Origin: Verrucomicrobiota bacterium
GTDB taxonomy: Bacteria; Verrucomicrobiota; Verrucomicrobiia; Opitutales; Opitutaceae
DNA length: 44,415 bases
NCBI GenBank assembly: GCA_023430565.1
Contig: JAEZAD010000031.1
Coordinates: 1-44,415, forward strand
Direction of reading: 5' to 3'
Of this stretch, positions 25,138-32,975 are shown in pieces. The translations under genes and the position numbers were made by a program. The notes under the pieces are model-generated. The model saw only the letters and a program-made list of their open reading frames with translations, did not search any database and was not told the DNA's origin. Every line of letters starts with the position of its first letter. Position 1 is the first letter of the stretch.

Positions 25138-25983
25138 ATGCGACTCGCCCGCTTCGGCCCCTTCCGCCAGGAAAAACCCGCCCTCGTCGACGCCCAAAAC
25201 CGCCTCCGCGATGCTTCCTCCCTCGCGCCCGACTGGACGCCCGGCTTCTTTCAATCCGGCGGACTCGAAAAGCTTCGTAACGTAAATCCCGATACGCTGC
25301 CCCTCGCGCCCGGCGACTCCCGCCTCGGCTCCTGCGTCCCGCGTCCCGGCAAACTCATCGGCATCGGCCTCAACTACGCCGACCACGCCGCCGAATCCGG
25401 CATGGCGATTCCCGCCGAGCCCATAGTTTTTCTCAAAGCCACCAACACCGTCGTCGGTCCCCACGACGACATCCTCGTCCCGCGCGGCTCCGAAAAGACC
25501 GATTGGGAAGTCGAACTCGGCGTCGTGATCGGCCGCGAAACCCGCTACCTCGCCTCCCCCGCCGACGCCGCCGCCTGCATCGCCGGGTATTGCATTTCCA
25601 ACGACGTTTCCGAGCGCGCCTTCCAGCTCGAACGCGGCGGCCAGTGGACCAAGGGAAAATCCTGCGACACCTTCAATCCCCTCGGCCCCTGGCTCGTCAC
25701 CCCCGACGAAATCGCCGACCCGTCGAACCTCGGCCTTCGCCTCTGGGTCAACGACGAACCCCGCCAAAACGGCAACACGCGCACGATGATCTTTAACGTG
25801 CCGTTCCTCGTTCACTACTTGTCGCAATTCATGACCCTCGAGCCCGGCGACGTCATCACGACGGGCACTCCGCCCGGCGTCGGCCTCGGCATGAAACCAC
25901 CCCGCTACCTCCGCGCCGGCGACATCGTCACCCTCGAAATCGACCACCTCGGCCGCCAGCGCTCCCTCTGCCGCCCGTCTTGA
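25138..25983 (+). CDS. Fumarylacetoacetate hydrolase (FAH) family hydrolase
   Basis: 281 aa, ATG at 25138, 3 bp after the aminotransferase stop. The FAH catalytic region runs from about residue 70: GKLIGIGLNYADHA, FLKATNTVVGPHDDI, KTDWEVELGVVIG (metal Glu pair), ISNDVSERAFQLERGGQWTKGKSCDTF (quoted in part) and TTGTPPGVGLG. Family members cleave C-C bonds of acylpyruvates, including 2,4-diketo-3-deoxy-L-fuconate in the non-phosphorylating fucose/rhamnose route. With a dehydratase and an SDR in the same cluster, that type of reaction is a reasonable inference. The following 171 bp (25984-26154) contain no gene. Confidence 0.9.
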   Translation: MRLARFGPFRQEKPALVDAQNRLRDASSLAPDWTPGFFQSGGLEKLRNVNPDTLPLAPGDSRLGSCVPRPGKLIGIGLNYADHAAESGMAIPAEPIVFLKATNTVVGPHDDILVPRGSEKTDWEVELGVVIGRETRYLASPADAAACIAGYCISNDVSERAFQLERGGQWTKGKSCDTFNPLGPWLVTPDEIADPSNLGLRLWVNDEPRQNGNTRTMIFNVPFLVHYLSQFMTLEPGDVITTGTPPGVGLGMKPPRYLRAGDIVTLEIDHLGRQRSLCRPS

Positions 25984-26154
25984 GCCAACCAAGCTCCGCC
26001 CGCTAGTGCTCGATCTGAAATCGCATCCATTGGTGCCCATTCGCGGTTACACCAAACTGCGCCGAAAACGGGTTCACCGTCTCCGGGCTCCACCCGTTTC
26101 CTCCGCGCCGGTCATCTTGAGAAACCCCCGCCTTTTCGCGGGCTCACCTTTCTC

Positions 26155-27117
26155 ATGCCCGCCGCCCCCGCCACCGCCGCGAAGTTCCGCGACTGGAGCC
26201 TCCTGCTCCTCTGCAATTTCATCTGGGCCTCCCAATTCGCCCTCGTGAAACTCGTCCAGGACGAGGTCGGCCCGCTCTTCACCACCGCGTTCCCGATGCT
26301 GCTCGCCACGCTCCTGCTCGCGCCCGTCGTCGGTTGGGAGCGTCACAGCCCCTCGCGCAGCCTTCCTCGCGCTCGCGTTCGTCTTTCCGACCTCGCCGGC
26401 TTCGCCACCATCGGACTCTGCGGCCAGGTCGTCGCTCAGCTTTTCGCCACCTGGGGCACCCAGCGTTCCCTCGCGTCCAACGCCGCTCTCATCTCCCTTT
26501 CCCTCCCCGTCGCCACCGCGTTGATGGCGTTTATTCTGCTCCGCGAGCGCATGACGCTCCTCCGCTGGATCGGCTTCGTCCTCGCCATCGCCGGCGTCCT
26601 CGTCGCCTCAGGCAACGATCTGCGCACCGCCGACCTCGGCTCCCGCGGTTATCTCTGGGGCAATCTCATGGTCTTCCTCGGCGTCCTCGGCAGCGCTTTC
26701 TACAACGTTTACTCCAAGAAAATGCTCCTGCGCTTCACCCCGCTCGAGGTCCTGCTCGGCAGCTACATTTTCGCCTGCCTCTTCCTCGTCCCCACCGCGC
26801 TCCTCGCCGAACCCCAGGGTCTCACCCAACTTTCCCAACTCACCGCACGCGGCTGGACCGGCCTCCTGCTCCTCGCCGTTTTTCAATACTGCGTGTCGAT
26901 GATCCTGTTCCTGACGGTCCTCACCCGTCTCGACGCCACCCAGGCCGCGCTCTCGAACTATCTCATCCCGATGTTCGGCGTCATCATCGCCTGGCTCCTC
27001 CTCGGCGAACGCCTCCAGCCCATGGCCATCGCCGGCGGCGTCCTCGTCCTCGCCAGCACGCTGCTCGTCACCGTTTGGGAAGACCGCCTCAAACAACGCC
27101 ACGCCCTCGCGCGATGA
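26155..27117 (+). CDS. EamA/DMT-superfamily inner-membrane transporter
   Basis: 320 aa, ATG at 26155. Ten hydrophobic helices in two EamA repeats of five can be traced: WSLLLLCNFIWASQFALVK opens the first, and YLWGNLMVFLGVLGSAFYN the second. The helix-4/5 hinge residues LLRERMTLLRWIGFVLAIAG and WLLLGERLQPMAIAGGVLVL are typical of the family. DMT members export or import small metabolites and amino acids; the substrate is unknown. Its stop overlaps the SDR start (ATGA). A 171-bp gap before it, with a short CCCGC-GCGGG hairpin, means it could begin a separate transcript. Confidence 0.88.
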   Translation: MPAAPATAAKFRDWSLLLLCNFIWASQFALVKLVQDEVGPLFTTAFPMLLATLLLAPVVGWERHSPSRSLPRARVRLSDLAGFATIGLCGQVVAQLFATWGTQRSLASNAALISLSLPVATALMAFILLRERMTLLRWIGFVLAIAGVLVASGNDLRTADLGSRGYLWGNLMVFLGVLGSAFYNVYSKKMLLRFTPLEVLLGSYIFACLFLVPTALLAEPQGLTQLSQLTARGWTGLLLLAVFQYCVSMILFLTVLTRLDATQAALSNYLIPMFGVIIAWLLLGERLQPMAIAGGVLVLASTLLVTVWEDRLKQRHALAR

Positions 27118-27935
27118 ACTCCGACGCCTCCGCCTTTCCGCCTTCCTTCGCCGGCAAAACCGTTCTCGTCACCGGCGCCGGCCGCGGCCTCGGCCTCGAA
27201 ATCGCCCGCCACTTCGCCCGCGCCGGCGCCACGCTGCACCTCTTCGACATCGACGATTCCCTTCTTGCCGACGCCACCCGCGTGCTCGCCCCGTTCGGCG
27301 TCGCTGTTCACCCATCGCGCGTCGACGTCTCCCGCCGCGACGACGTCGAACGCGCCATTGCCGCCGCCGAGGCGCTCGCCCCCATCGACATCCTCGTCAA
27401 CAACGCGGGCATCGCCCGCGAATCCGGTTTCCTTCACATCTCCGAACGCGAGTGGCGCGAGATCCTCGACGTCAACCTCACCGGCCTCTTCTTCGTCGCC
27501 CAAACCGTCACCCGCGCCATGGCCGCCCGTCGCCGCGGCGTCGTCATCAACATGGGCAGCAAAAACGGCCTCGATGGCGAAGCCGGATACGCCCACTACA
27601 ACGCCTCGAAAGGCGGCGTCGTCATGCTCACGCGCACCATGGCGCTCGAACTCGCCCATCTCGGCATTCGTGTGAACGCGATCTGCCCCGGCTACATCCA
27701 GACGCCGATGTCGCAGGAAATCGATTCGCCCGAGTTCGTCCGCGAATTCGTCGACCGCTACATCCCCCTCGGCCGCCCCGGCCGCGTCGAAGACGTCGCT
27801 CCCGCGTTCCTCTTTCTCGCCAGCGAAGGCGCCGCTTTCATCACCGGCCAGGTCCTCGTCATCGACGGCGGCCAGCTCACCGGCCAAAAACCGTCCCCCG
27901 ACCTCCTCACCCGCCTCGCGAACCCCGGCGCGTAA
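27114..27935 (+). CDS. Short-chain dehydrogenase/reductase (SDR), classical type
   Basis: 273 aa, ATG at 27114 overlapping the transporter stop by ATGA. The cofactor motif TGAGRGLG is at residues 20-27; LFDIDD after the second strand suggests an NAD preference. NNAG is present, and the catalytic tetrad includes the Ser/Met-containing INMGSKNGLD strand, Tyr162 and Lys166 (YNASK). The closing LVIDGG is standard. SDRs of this shape oxidise sugar alcohols, 2-keto-3-deoxy acids or gluconate. In this cluster oxidation of a keto-deoxy acid before FAH cleavage is an attractive but unproven role. Confidence 0.9.
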   Translation: MNSDASAFPPSFAGKTVLVTGAGRGLGLEIARHFARAGATLHLFDIDDSLLADATRVLAPFGVAVHPSRVDVSRRDDVERAIAAAEALAPIDILVNNAGIARESGFLHISEREWREILDVNLTGLFFVAQTVTRAMAARRRGVVINMGSKNGLDGEAGYAHYNASKGGVVMLTRTMALELAHLGIRVNAICPGYIQTPMSQEIDSPEFVREFVDRYIPLGRPGRVEDVAPAFLFLASEGAAFITGQVLVIDGGQLTGQKPSPDLLTRLANPGA

Positions 27936-27967
27936 CCGTCCTCCACCGCGCCTTCCCCTCCGGGTTC

Positions 27968-28003
27968 CGTGTGCTTTCGCGCCCTTTCGCGTGATTCGCG
28001 GGC
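27968..28003. repeat. Degenerate TTTCG-phrase intergenic repeat
   Basis: Within the 194-bp gene-free gap 27936-28129, TTTCG or TTCG units recur at roughly 10-bp steps (CTTTCGCGCC, CTTTCGCGTG, ATTCGCGGG). It is a worn copy of the cleaner repeat at 29811-29842. Further TTTCG words near 28100-28126 precede surE. No gene or promoter is evident in the gap. Confidence 0.4.
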
Positions 28004-28129
28004 AACCTTCGACGCCTCCGCACAAAGGTCCGCCTCGCGTCCGTCCGCATCGTCGCGCCCTTCGCCTCCCTCATTTCCACGCTTCCCCTCCGCGGCCTTT
28101 TCGTGCGATTTCCTTCCGCTTTCGCACCC

Positions 28130-28903
28130 ATGCATCTTCTGGTCACCAACGACGACGGCATCCACAGCGTTTTTCTTCACGAGCTCGTCCACGCTCTCCG
28201 CGCCGCCGGCCACGTCATCTCGGTCGCCGCCCCCAAAACCGAACAAAGCTGGATCGGCGCCGCCAAATCCCGCAATCGCCCCGTTCACGCCTGCCTCAGC
28301 GATCGCGGCCTCGCCTGCGACACCTGGGTCGTCGACGGCACCCCAAGCGACTGCGTCAACATCGCCCTCGGCCACCTCTTGAAAACGCCCGTCGACGGCG
28401 TCGTCTCCGGCATCAACACCGGCCGCAACGCCTCCCTCGGTTTCATCATCGCCAGCGGCACCATCGCCGGCGCGTGGGAAGGCGCTCTCCACGGCCTCCC
28501 GTCGATTGCCTTTTCCCAGGACCTCACGAGCGAACTCTACGATCGCTTCAAAGCCAACCGCGATACCCCGGACGCCGACCTTCACGCCACATTGAAAATC
28601 TCCGCCCGCCACGCCGCCCGCCTCGCGACCGATCTTCTCTCCACCACGCCTCGCCAAAGCTTCATCGTTCACAACGTCAATTTCCCTCTCACCTGCCGCC
28701 CCGACACCCCCGTTCGCCGCACCGCGCCCGCCCGCGTCGTCGTGCCCGGCCTCTTCAGTCCCGCCCAGGACGACGGCACGCATCGCCTCGTTTTCCGCCT
28801 CGGCGAAGACCTCTCTCCGCGCGACCTTTTCACCGACCGCATGGCCCTCGACGCCGGCGAAATCAGCCACACCGTCCTCGACTACTCGAAACTCGGCGCC
28901 TGA
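28130..28903 (+). CDS. surE: 5'/3'-nucleotidase SurE
   Basis: 257 aa from the ATG at 28130; an upstream in-frame ATG at 28103 adds nine residues unlike SurE. The N-terminal MHLLVTNDDGIHS holds the family's metal-binding Asp pair, SW replaces the usual QSG region (TEQSWIGAAKS), VDGTPSDCVNIAL and VVSGINTGRNASLGFIIASGTIAGAWEG (quoted in part) complete the metal/phosphate site. The enzyme dephosphorylates nucleoside monophosphates and helps stationary-phase survival. A 145-bp gap with nothing notable separates it from the HAD gene, which runs the same way. Confidence 0.93.
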   Translation: MHLLVTNDDGIHSVFLHELVHALRAAGHVISVAAPKTEQSWIGAAKSRNRPVHACLSDRGLACDTWVVDGTPSDCVNIALGHLLKTPVDGVVSGINTGRNASLGFIIASGTIAGAWEGALHGLPSIAFSQDLTSELYDRFKANRDTPDADLHATLKISARHAARLATDLLSTTPRQSFIVHNVNFPLTCRPDTPVRRTAPARVVVPGLFSPAQDDGTHRLVFRLGEDLSPRDLFTDRMALDAGEISHTVLDYSKLGA

Positions 28904-29048
28904 CCCACGCTGGTCGCGCCGCGGCGCCCCCACCGCGCATTTGCTCGGCAAGACCGTCCGCCGCCCGCGCAAATCACCATCCTTTCACGTCTCCTCGCCC
29001 CCGCACTCTTGCCACGCCCCGCCGCCGCACCTTCGCTCATCCACGACT

Positions 29049-29756
29049 ATGCAGCTCGTGATGTTCGACATGGACGGCACCCTCACCGACAGCTTTTCGC
29101 TCGACGAAAACTGCTACGTGCTCGCCATCGAGCAGGCGCTCGGGCTCTCGAACGTCGTAACCGCCTGGGACACCTACACGCACACGAGCTCGTCCTACTG
29201 CCTCGAGGAAATCGTCCGCCACGCCCGCGGCACGCCGCCCTCGCCCGCCGAGTGTCAGGCCGTGCAATCCCACATGGTCCGGATCATGTCGGAGATCCAA
29301 CAGACCCGCGGCCGCAGCACGCGCGAAATCCCCGGAGCCGCCGCCGCCCTCCGCCACCTGCGCGCTAACGGCGTCGCGATCGCCCTCGCCTCCGGCGATT
29401 GGGAAATGACCGCCCGCCACAAACTCGCTTCCGCCGGCATCCCTTTCGAAAACCTCCCGTTCGCTTTCTGCGACTGCTCGCACGCGCGCACCGAAATCAT
29501 GCGCACCGCCCTCGAACGCGCTCACCAGCACTACAGCTGCACCAACTTCGAACGCATCGTCTACGTCGGCGACGCTGCTTGGGATGTCCGCGCCTGCTTC
29601 GATCTCGGCTGGCCGCTCGTCGCCATCGGCTCCGGCGCGCACGCCGCCCGCCTCGAATCGCTCGGCGCCTCGCACGTCCTCCCCGACTATCGCGACCTCC
29701 CCGCCTTCCTCGCCGCCGTCGCCGAAGCCACCGCCCCGCTCCTCAAAACCGGTTGA
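29049..29756 (+). CDS. HAD-superfamily phosphatase (phosphoglycolate-phosphatase-like)
   Basis: 235 aa from ATG 29049. Motif I is MFDMDGTLTDS (Asp8 nucleophile, Asp10 acid/base), motif II ALASGDWEMT, and motif III/IV IVYVGDAAWDVRAC. A helical C1-type cap lies between residues 15 and 85. Length and motifs fit Gph-like phosphatases of small sugar phosphates or phosphoglycolate; the substrate is not defined. A strong terminator 26 bp after the stop ends its transcript. Confidence 0.9.
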   Translation: MQLVMFDMDGTLTDSFSLDENCYVLAIEQALGLSNVVTAWDTYTHTSSSYCLEEIVRHARGTPPSPAECQAVQSHMVRIMSEIQQTRGRSTREIPGAAAALRHLRANGVAIALASGDWEMTARHKLASAGIPFENLPFAFCDCSHARTEIMRTALERAHQHYSCTNFERIVYVGDAAWDVRACFDLGWPLVAIGSGAHAARLESLGASHVLPDYRDLPAFLAAVAEATAPLLKTG

Positions 29757-29782
29757 GGATCGTCGGATTCGCTGCCTCTTCG

Positions 29783-29810
29783 AACCGCGGTGCCCTCACC
29801 GCGGTTTTTT
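29783..29810 (+). terminator. Strong intrinsic terminator after the HAD gene
   Basis: A perfect 10-bp stem (AACCGCGGTG and CACCGCGGTT, loop CCCT) at 29783-29806 runs directly into a T-tract that ends at 29810. It is the clearest Rho-independent terminator in the window, 26 bp downstream of the stop at 29756. Confidence 0.9.
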
Positions 29811-29842
29811 CTTTCGTGTATTTCGTATCTTTCGTGGTTTCT
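29811..29842. repeat. TTTCGTG-phrase repeat before the ABC gene
   Basis: Three TTTCG units (CTTTCGTGTA, TTTCGTATC, TTTCGTGGTTT) stand about 10 bp apart between the HAD terminator and the ABC ATPase start at 29857. The same phrase, more degraded, occurs at 27968-28003. Repeats of this wording are scattered between genes in many Verrucomicrobiota; origin unknown. Confidence 0.55.
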
Positions 29843-29856
29843 CTCCGCTCCTTCCG

Positions 29857-30858
<1,002 letters not shown>

Positions 30859-30868
30859 GGTCGGGCGA

Positions 30869-30890
30869 GGCTACGAGCCCGAGCGAGTGG
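30869..30890. repeat. Dispersed AGCGAGTGG element, copy 1
   Basis: A 22-bp block ending CGAGCGAGTGG matches the block at 32946-32967 at 18 of 22 positions. Read on the minus strand it encodes the last residues and stop of the nucleotidyltransferase gene (RATRSGS), so the repeat has formed the protein's C-terminus. It also fills the convergent junction with the ABC gene. Confidence 0.55.
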
Positions 30891-31677
30891 CCCGCTCCTC
30901 CAATACCCCCGCGAGCTCCCGCGTGACTTCCACCACGCGCGCTACCACGTCCTCCAGCGTCCCCGCCGCCTCCAACTCCGTCAGCCACGCTTGCGCCGCG
31001 GCTCCCCCCTCGTCGCGTATCCGTTGCCGCACGACTTTGATGCTCGCCAGCGTGTGCGCCGCCTTCGGTCCGCAGTCCTTTCCTCTCACCGCCACATACG
31101 CCAGCCGCACCGCCGAAAATCGCACCGCCTCCAACAAAAACCACGCCCCCAGCCGCTCCCCGCGCGCGAACAGCTTTCCGAATTTCTGCCGGTCGATCTC
31201 CGCCCCGTCCAGCAACGCCCGCACCTCCCGCGGCCCCACCGGCGCCTCCTTCACCAACCCCGAAACCTCCGCCTGCTTCAATGCCCCGCGGTGCTTGAAG
31301 ATCACCGAGTCCACCGACACCACCGGCGCCTCCGCCCCGCCAAACACCAGCAGATCCACCGGCACCTCCCCCGCCAACAGGCACTCGTAGTTCCACAGCG
31401 TCGGCCCGAGTTTGCTCAACCGCCACCGCGCCCGCGATTCCGGTTGCACGCCCGCCAGCCAGCGCTCGAAGTCCGCTTCCCCCCATCCCGGCGCGTGTAT
31501 CCGAATATCCACGTCGCTATGCTCGTCCGCCGCACCCACCGCCCGGCTCCCGGAGATCCACAGCGCCGCCACTTTCTCTTCGTTCAGCAATTGTTCGATC
31601 CCGCGCGTCACCACCCCGCCCCCGCGCCCTTCCGCGAGCCCGCGCCTCCACTCCGTCCATTCGCGAGGTCCGCTCAC
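30871..31677 (-). CDS. Nucleotidyltransferase-fold protein
   Basis: 268 aa if started at the GTG at 31677, which overlaps the preceding stop (GTGA) and so is preferred over far longer open frames. The polymerase-beta-type nucleotidyltransferase motif is plain: WISGSRAVGAADEHSDVDIRI, i.e. Gly-Ser then Asp-x-Asp (quoted in part), around residues 35-60. A helical C-terminal part follows. Such proteins transfer nucleotides to antibiotics, proteins or RNA, or are degenerate. No antibiotic-resistance or toxin partner is evident. It closes the run 32936-30871, and its last residues are encoded by a dispersed repeat. Confidence 0.75.
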   Translation of the reverse strand: MSGPREWTEWRRGLAEGRGGGVVTRGIEQLLNEEKVAALWISGSRAVGAADEHSDVDIRIHAPGWGEADFERWLAGVQPESRARWRLSKLGPTLWNYECLLAGEVPVDLLVFGGAEAPVVSVDSVIFKHRGALKQAEVSGLVKEAPVGPREVRALLDGAEIDRQKFGKLFARGERLGAWFLLEAVRFSAVRLAYVAVRGKDCGPKAAHTLASIKVVRQRIRDEGGAAAQAWLTELEAAGTLEDVVARVVEVTRELAGVLEERATRSGS

Positions 31678-32024
31678 GCCCGCCCCTCCGGTGCTTCCGT
31701 CGCCTCGAACATCCGGCACGCCAGCACACTCCCCTGCGCATCGCGGATCAAATCCGCCGGCGACCACAAATCCCGCCGCTGCGGCAACGCCATCCGGGCC
31801 ATGTGCGACACCAGATAAATACAGCCCGGCTCCGGCTCCGGCAGTCCCGTCACCCCGCCATACGTCCCCTCGATCACCGGCACCGCATGCCCGCCCAACT
31901 CGATCGTCTGCGCCTGCCGATACGCGACCGACACCCGCGCATTCCCCGCCGACGGAAACACCGTCTCCGTCCCATCCGGATGCCTCACCGCGATCGGATG
32001 CGGACACAGATTCACGAACTTCAT
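31674..32024 (-). CDS. Conserved hypothetical protein between two nucleotidyltransferases
   Basis: 116 aa, ATG at 32024. It opens MKFVNLCPHPIAVRHPDGTE, a short strand-turn pattern known from unannotated bacterial and phage proteins of the NLTPH type. No catalytic motif, membrane segment or signal peptide is seen. Coupled (GTGA) to the downstream nucleotidyltransferase and 72 bp after the upstream one, it probably acts with them. Function unknown. Confidence 0.7.
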   Translation of the reverse strand: MKFVNLCPHPIAVRHPDGTETVFPSAGNARVSVAYRQAQTIELGGHAVPVIEGTYGGVTGLPEPEPGCIYLVSHMARMALPQRRDLWSPADLIRDAQGSVLACRMFEATEAPEGRA

Positions 32025-32096
32025 CGCCCGACTAAAACGATCTCACCACTCCCCGTCCCGCCGAAAATTATTTTCCGCTCCCGCGTCCCTCACCCG

Positions 32097-32936
32097 CTAC
32101 CTCACCCCCGCCGGCCACCGCCACGCCTCCCCCACCAAACCTTTCATCAACTCCCGCATCGTCGTCGCACACCTCTCCACTTCCGCCTTCAACGCCTCCG
32201 TCTCCCGTTTCGCGCTGACGCCCGCCGCCTCCACTTCGCCCGCCGCCGCCACGCGCTCGAGCCGCCGTCCTTCCGGAAAGCTCCGCTCGCCGCGCCGCAA
32301 CTTCACTTCGTGCAGCAGCCTTAGATTCGCCTCCGCCAGCGTCCGATGCAGCATCCGCTGCGCTGCGATCAATTCCCCGCGCTCGATCTTCCGCCGCGTC
32401 CACACCACGTCGCACACAAAGCTGTCCGCCAGCGCCCGCGCTTCCTCATCGCTGAGCCGCGGATCGTCCACCTCGCTCACCACCTGACGATACAGCCCGC
32501 CCCACGTCTGCGAGCCTTTCAAAAACCGCCAGCCCGGCCGAATCACCACCGCCAGATCCTGCAACGCCCGCCGCAGTTTCGCCGAGCGCTGATGCAGCCC
32601 AAACCCGACCGCCCACCGCGCCAGCCGCAAGGATTTCTCCGGCACGATCACGAAATCCGCCTCCACCCCGTCCGCCAGCAACGCCACCTTCGGCACCCCG
32701 CCGATCGCCGCCCGCCGCACCGCATAAACGTCCGGCTCGATTCCCGCCGCTTTCAACCACGCCGCGTCGCCAAACAACTCCGGTCGTCGCGCAATCACCT
32801 GGAAATCCCAGTCCGAATGCGCGTCCGCCCGCCAGACCGCATCCCGCTCCTCGCGCACCCTCGACCCGATCAACACCAGCCCCGACACCGACGCCTCACC
32901 TCGCGCCCACTGCGCGATGCTCTCTCCGAAATTCAT
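32097..32936 (-). CDS. Nucleotidyltransferase-like protein (aminoglycoside 6-adenylyltransferase-like)
   Basis: 279 aa from the ATG at 32936; a GTG at 32951 is also in frame, and it overlaps a dispersed repeat. The N-terminal motif LIGSRVREERDAVWRADAHS followed by DWDF carries the Gly-Ser and Asp-x-Asp of the nucleotidyltransferase fold with the insert seen in ANT(6)-type proteins. A mainly helical remainder contains Arg-rich segments (WTRRKIERGELIAAQRML). A resistance role is not implied; chromosomal relatives have unknown acceptors. It starts 39 bp after the sensory operon's last gene. Confidence 0.75.
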   Translation of the reverse strand: MNFGESIAQWARGEASVSGLVLIGSRVREERDAVWRADAHSDWDFQVIARRPELFGDAAWLKAAGIEPDVYAVRRAAIGGVPKVALLADGVEADFVIVPEKSLRLARWAVGFGLHQRSAKLRRALQDLAVVIRPGWRFLKGSQTWGGLYRQVVSEVDDPRLSDEEARALADSFVCDVVWTRRKIERGELIAAQRMLHRTLAEANLRLLHEVKLRRGERSFPEGRRLERVAAAGEVEAAGVSAKRETEALKAEVERCATTMRELMKGLVGEAWRWPAGVR

Positions 32937-32945
32937 CCCCGATTT

Positions 32946-32967
32946 AGCCACGAGCGTGAGCGAGTGG
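32946..32967. repeat. Dispersed AGCGAGTGG element, copy 2
   Basis: Shares 18 of 22 positions with 30869-30890, in the same orientation and again just past a gene 3' end (the degenerate kinase stops at 32976). A GTG inside it could serve as the alternative start of the nucleotidyltransferase gene. Confidence 0.55.
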
Positions 32968-32975
32968 ACGCAATC

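Noticed and set aside
26127..26142. CCCGC-GCGGG hairpin before the DMT transporter
   Set aside because: Five-bp stem without a T-tract; common by chance at this GC content.
30871..31677. A HEPN-MNT toxin-antitoxin pair
   Set aside because: No HEPN (RxxxxH) partner gene is adjacent and the protein is longer than a minimal nucleotidyltransferase antitoxin.
32097..32936. An aminoglycoside-resistance gene
   Set aside because: Only the nucleotidyltransferase motif with an ANT(6)-like insert is shared; the context is chromosomal and nothing shows an antibiotic substrate.
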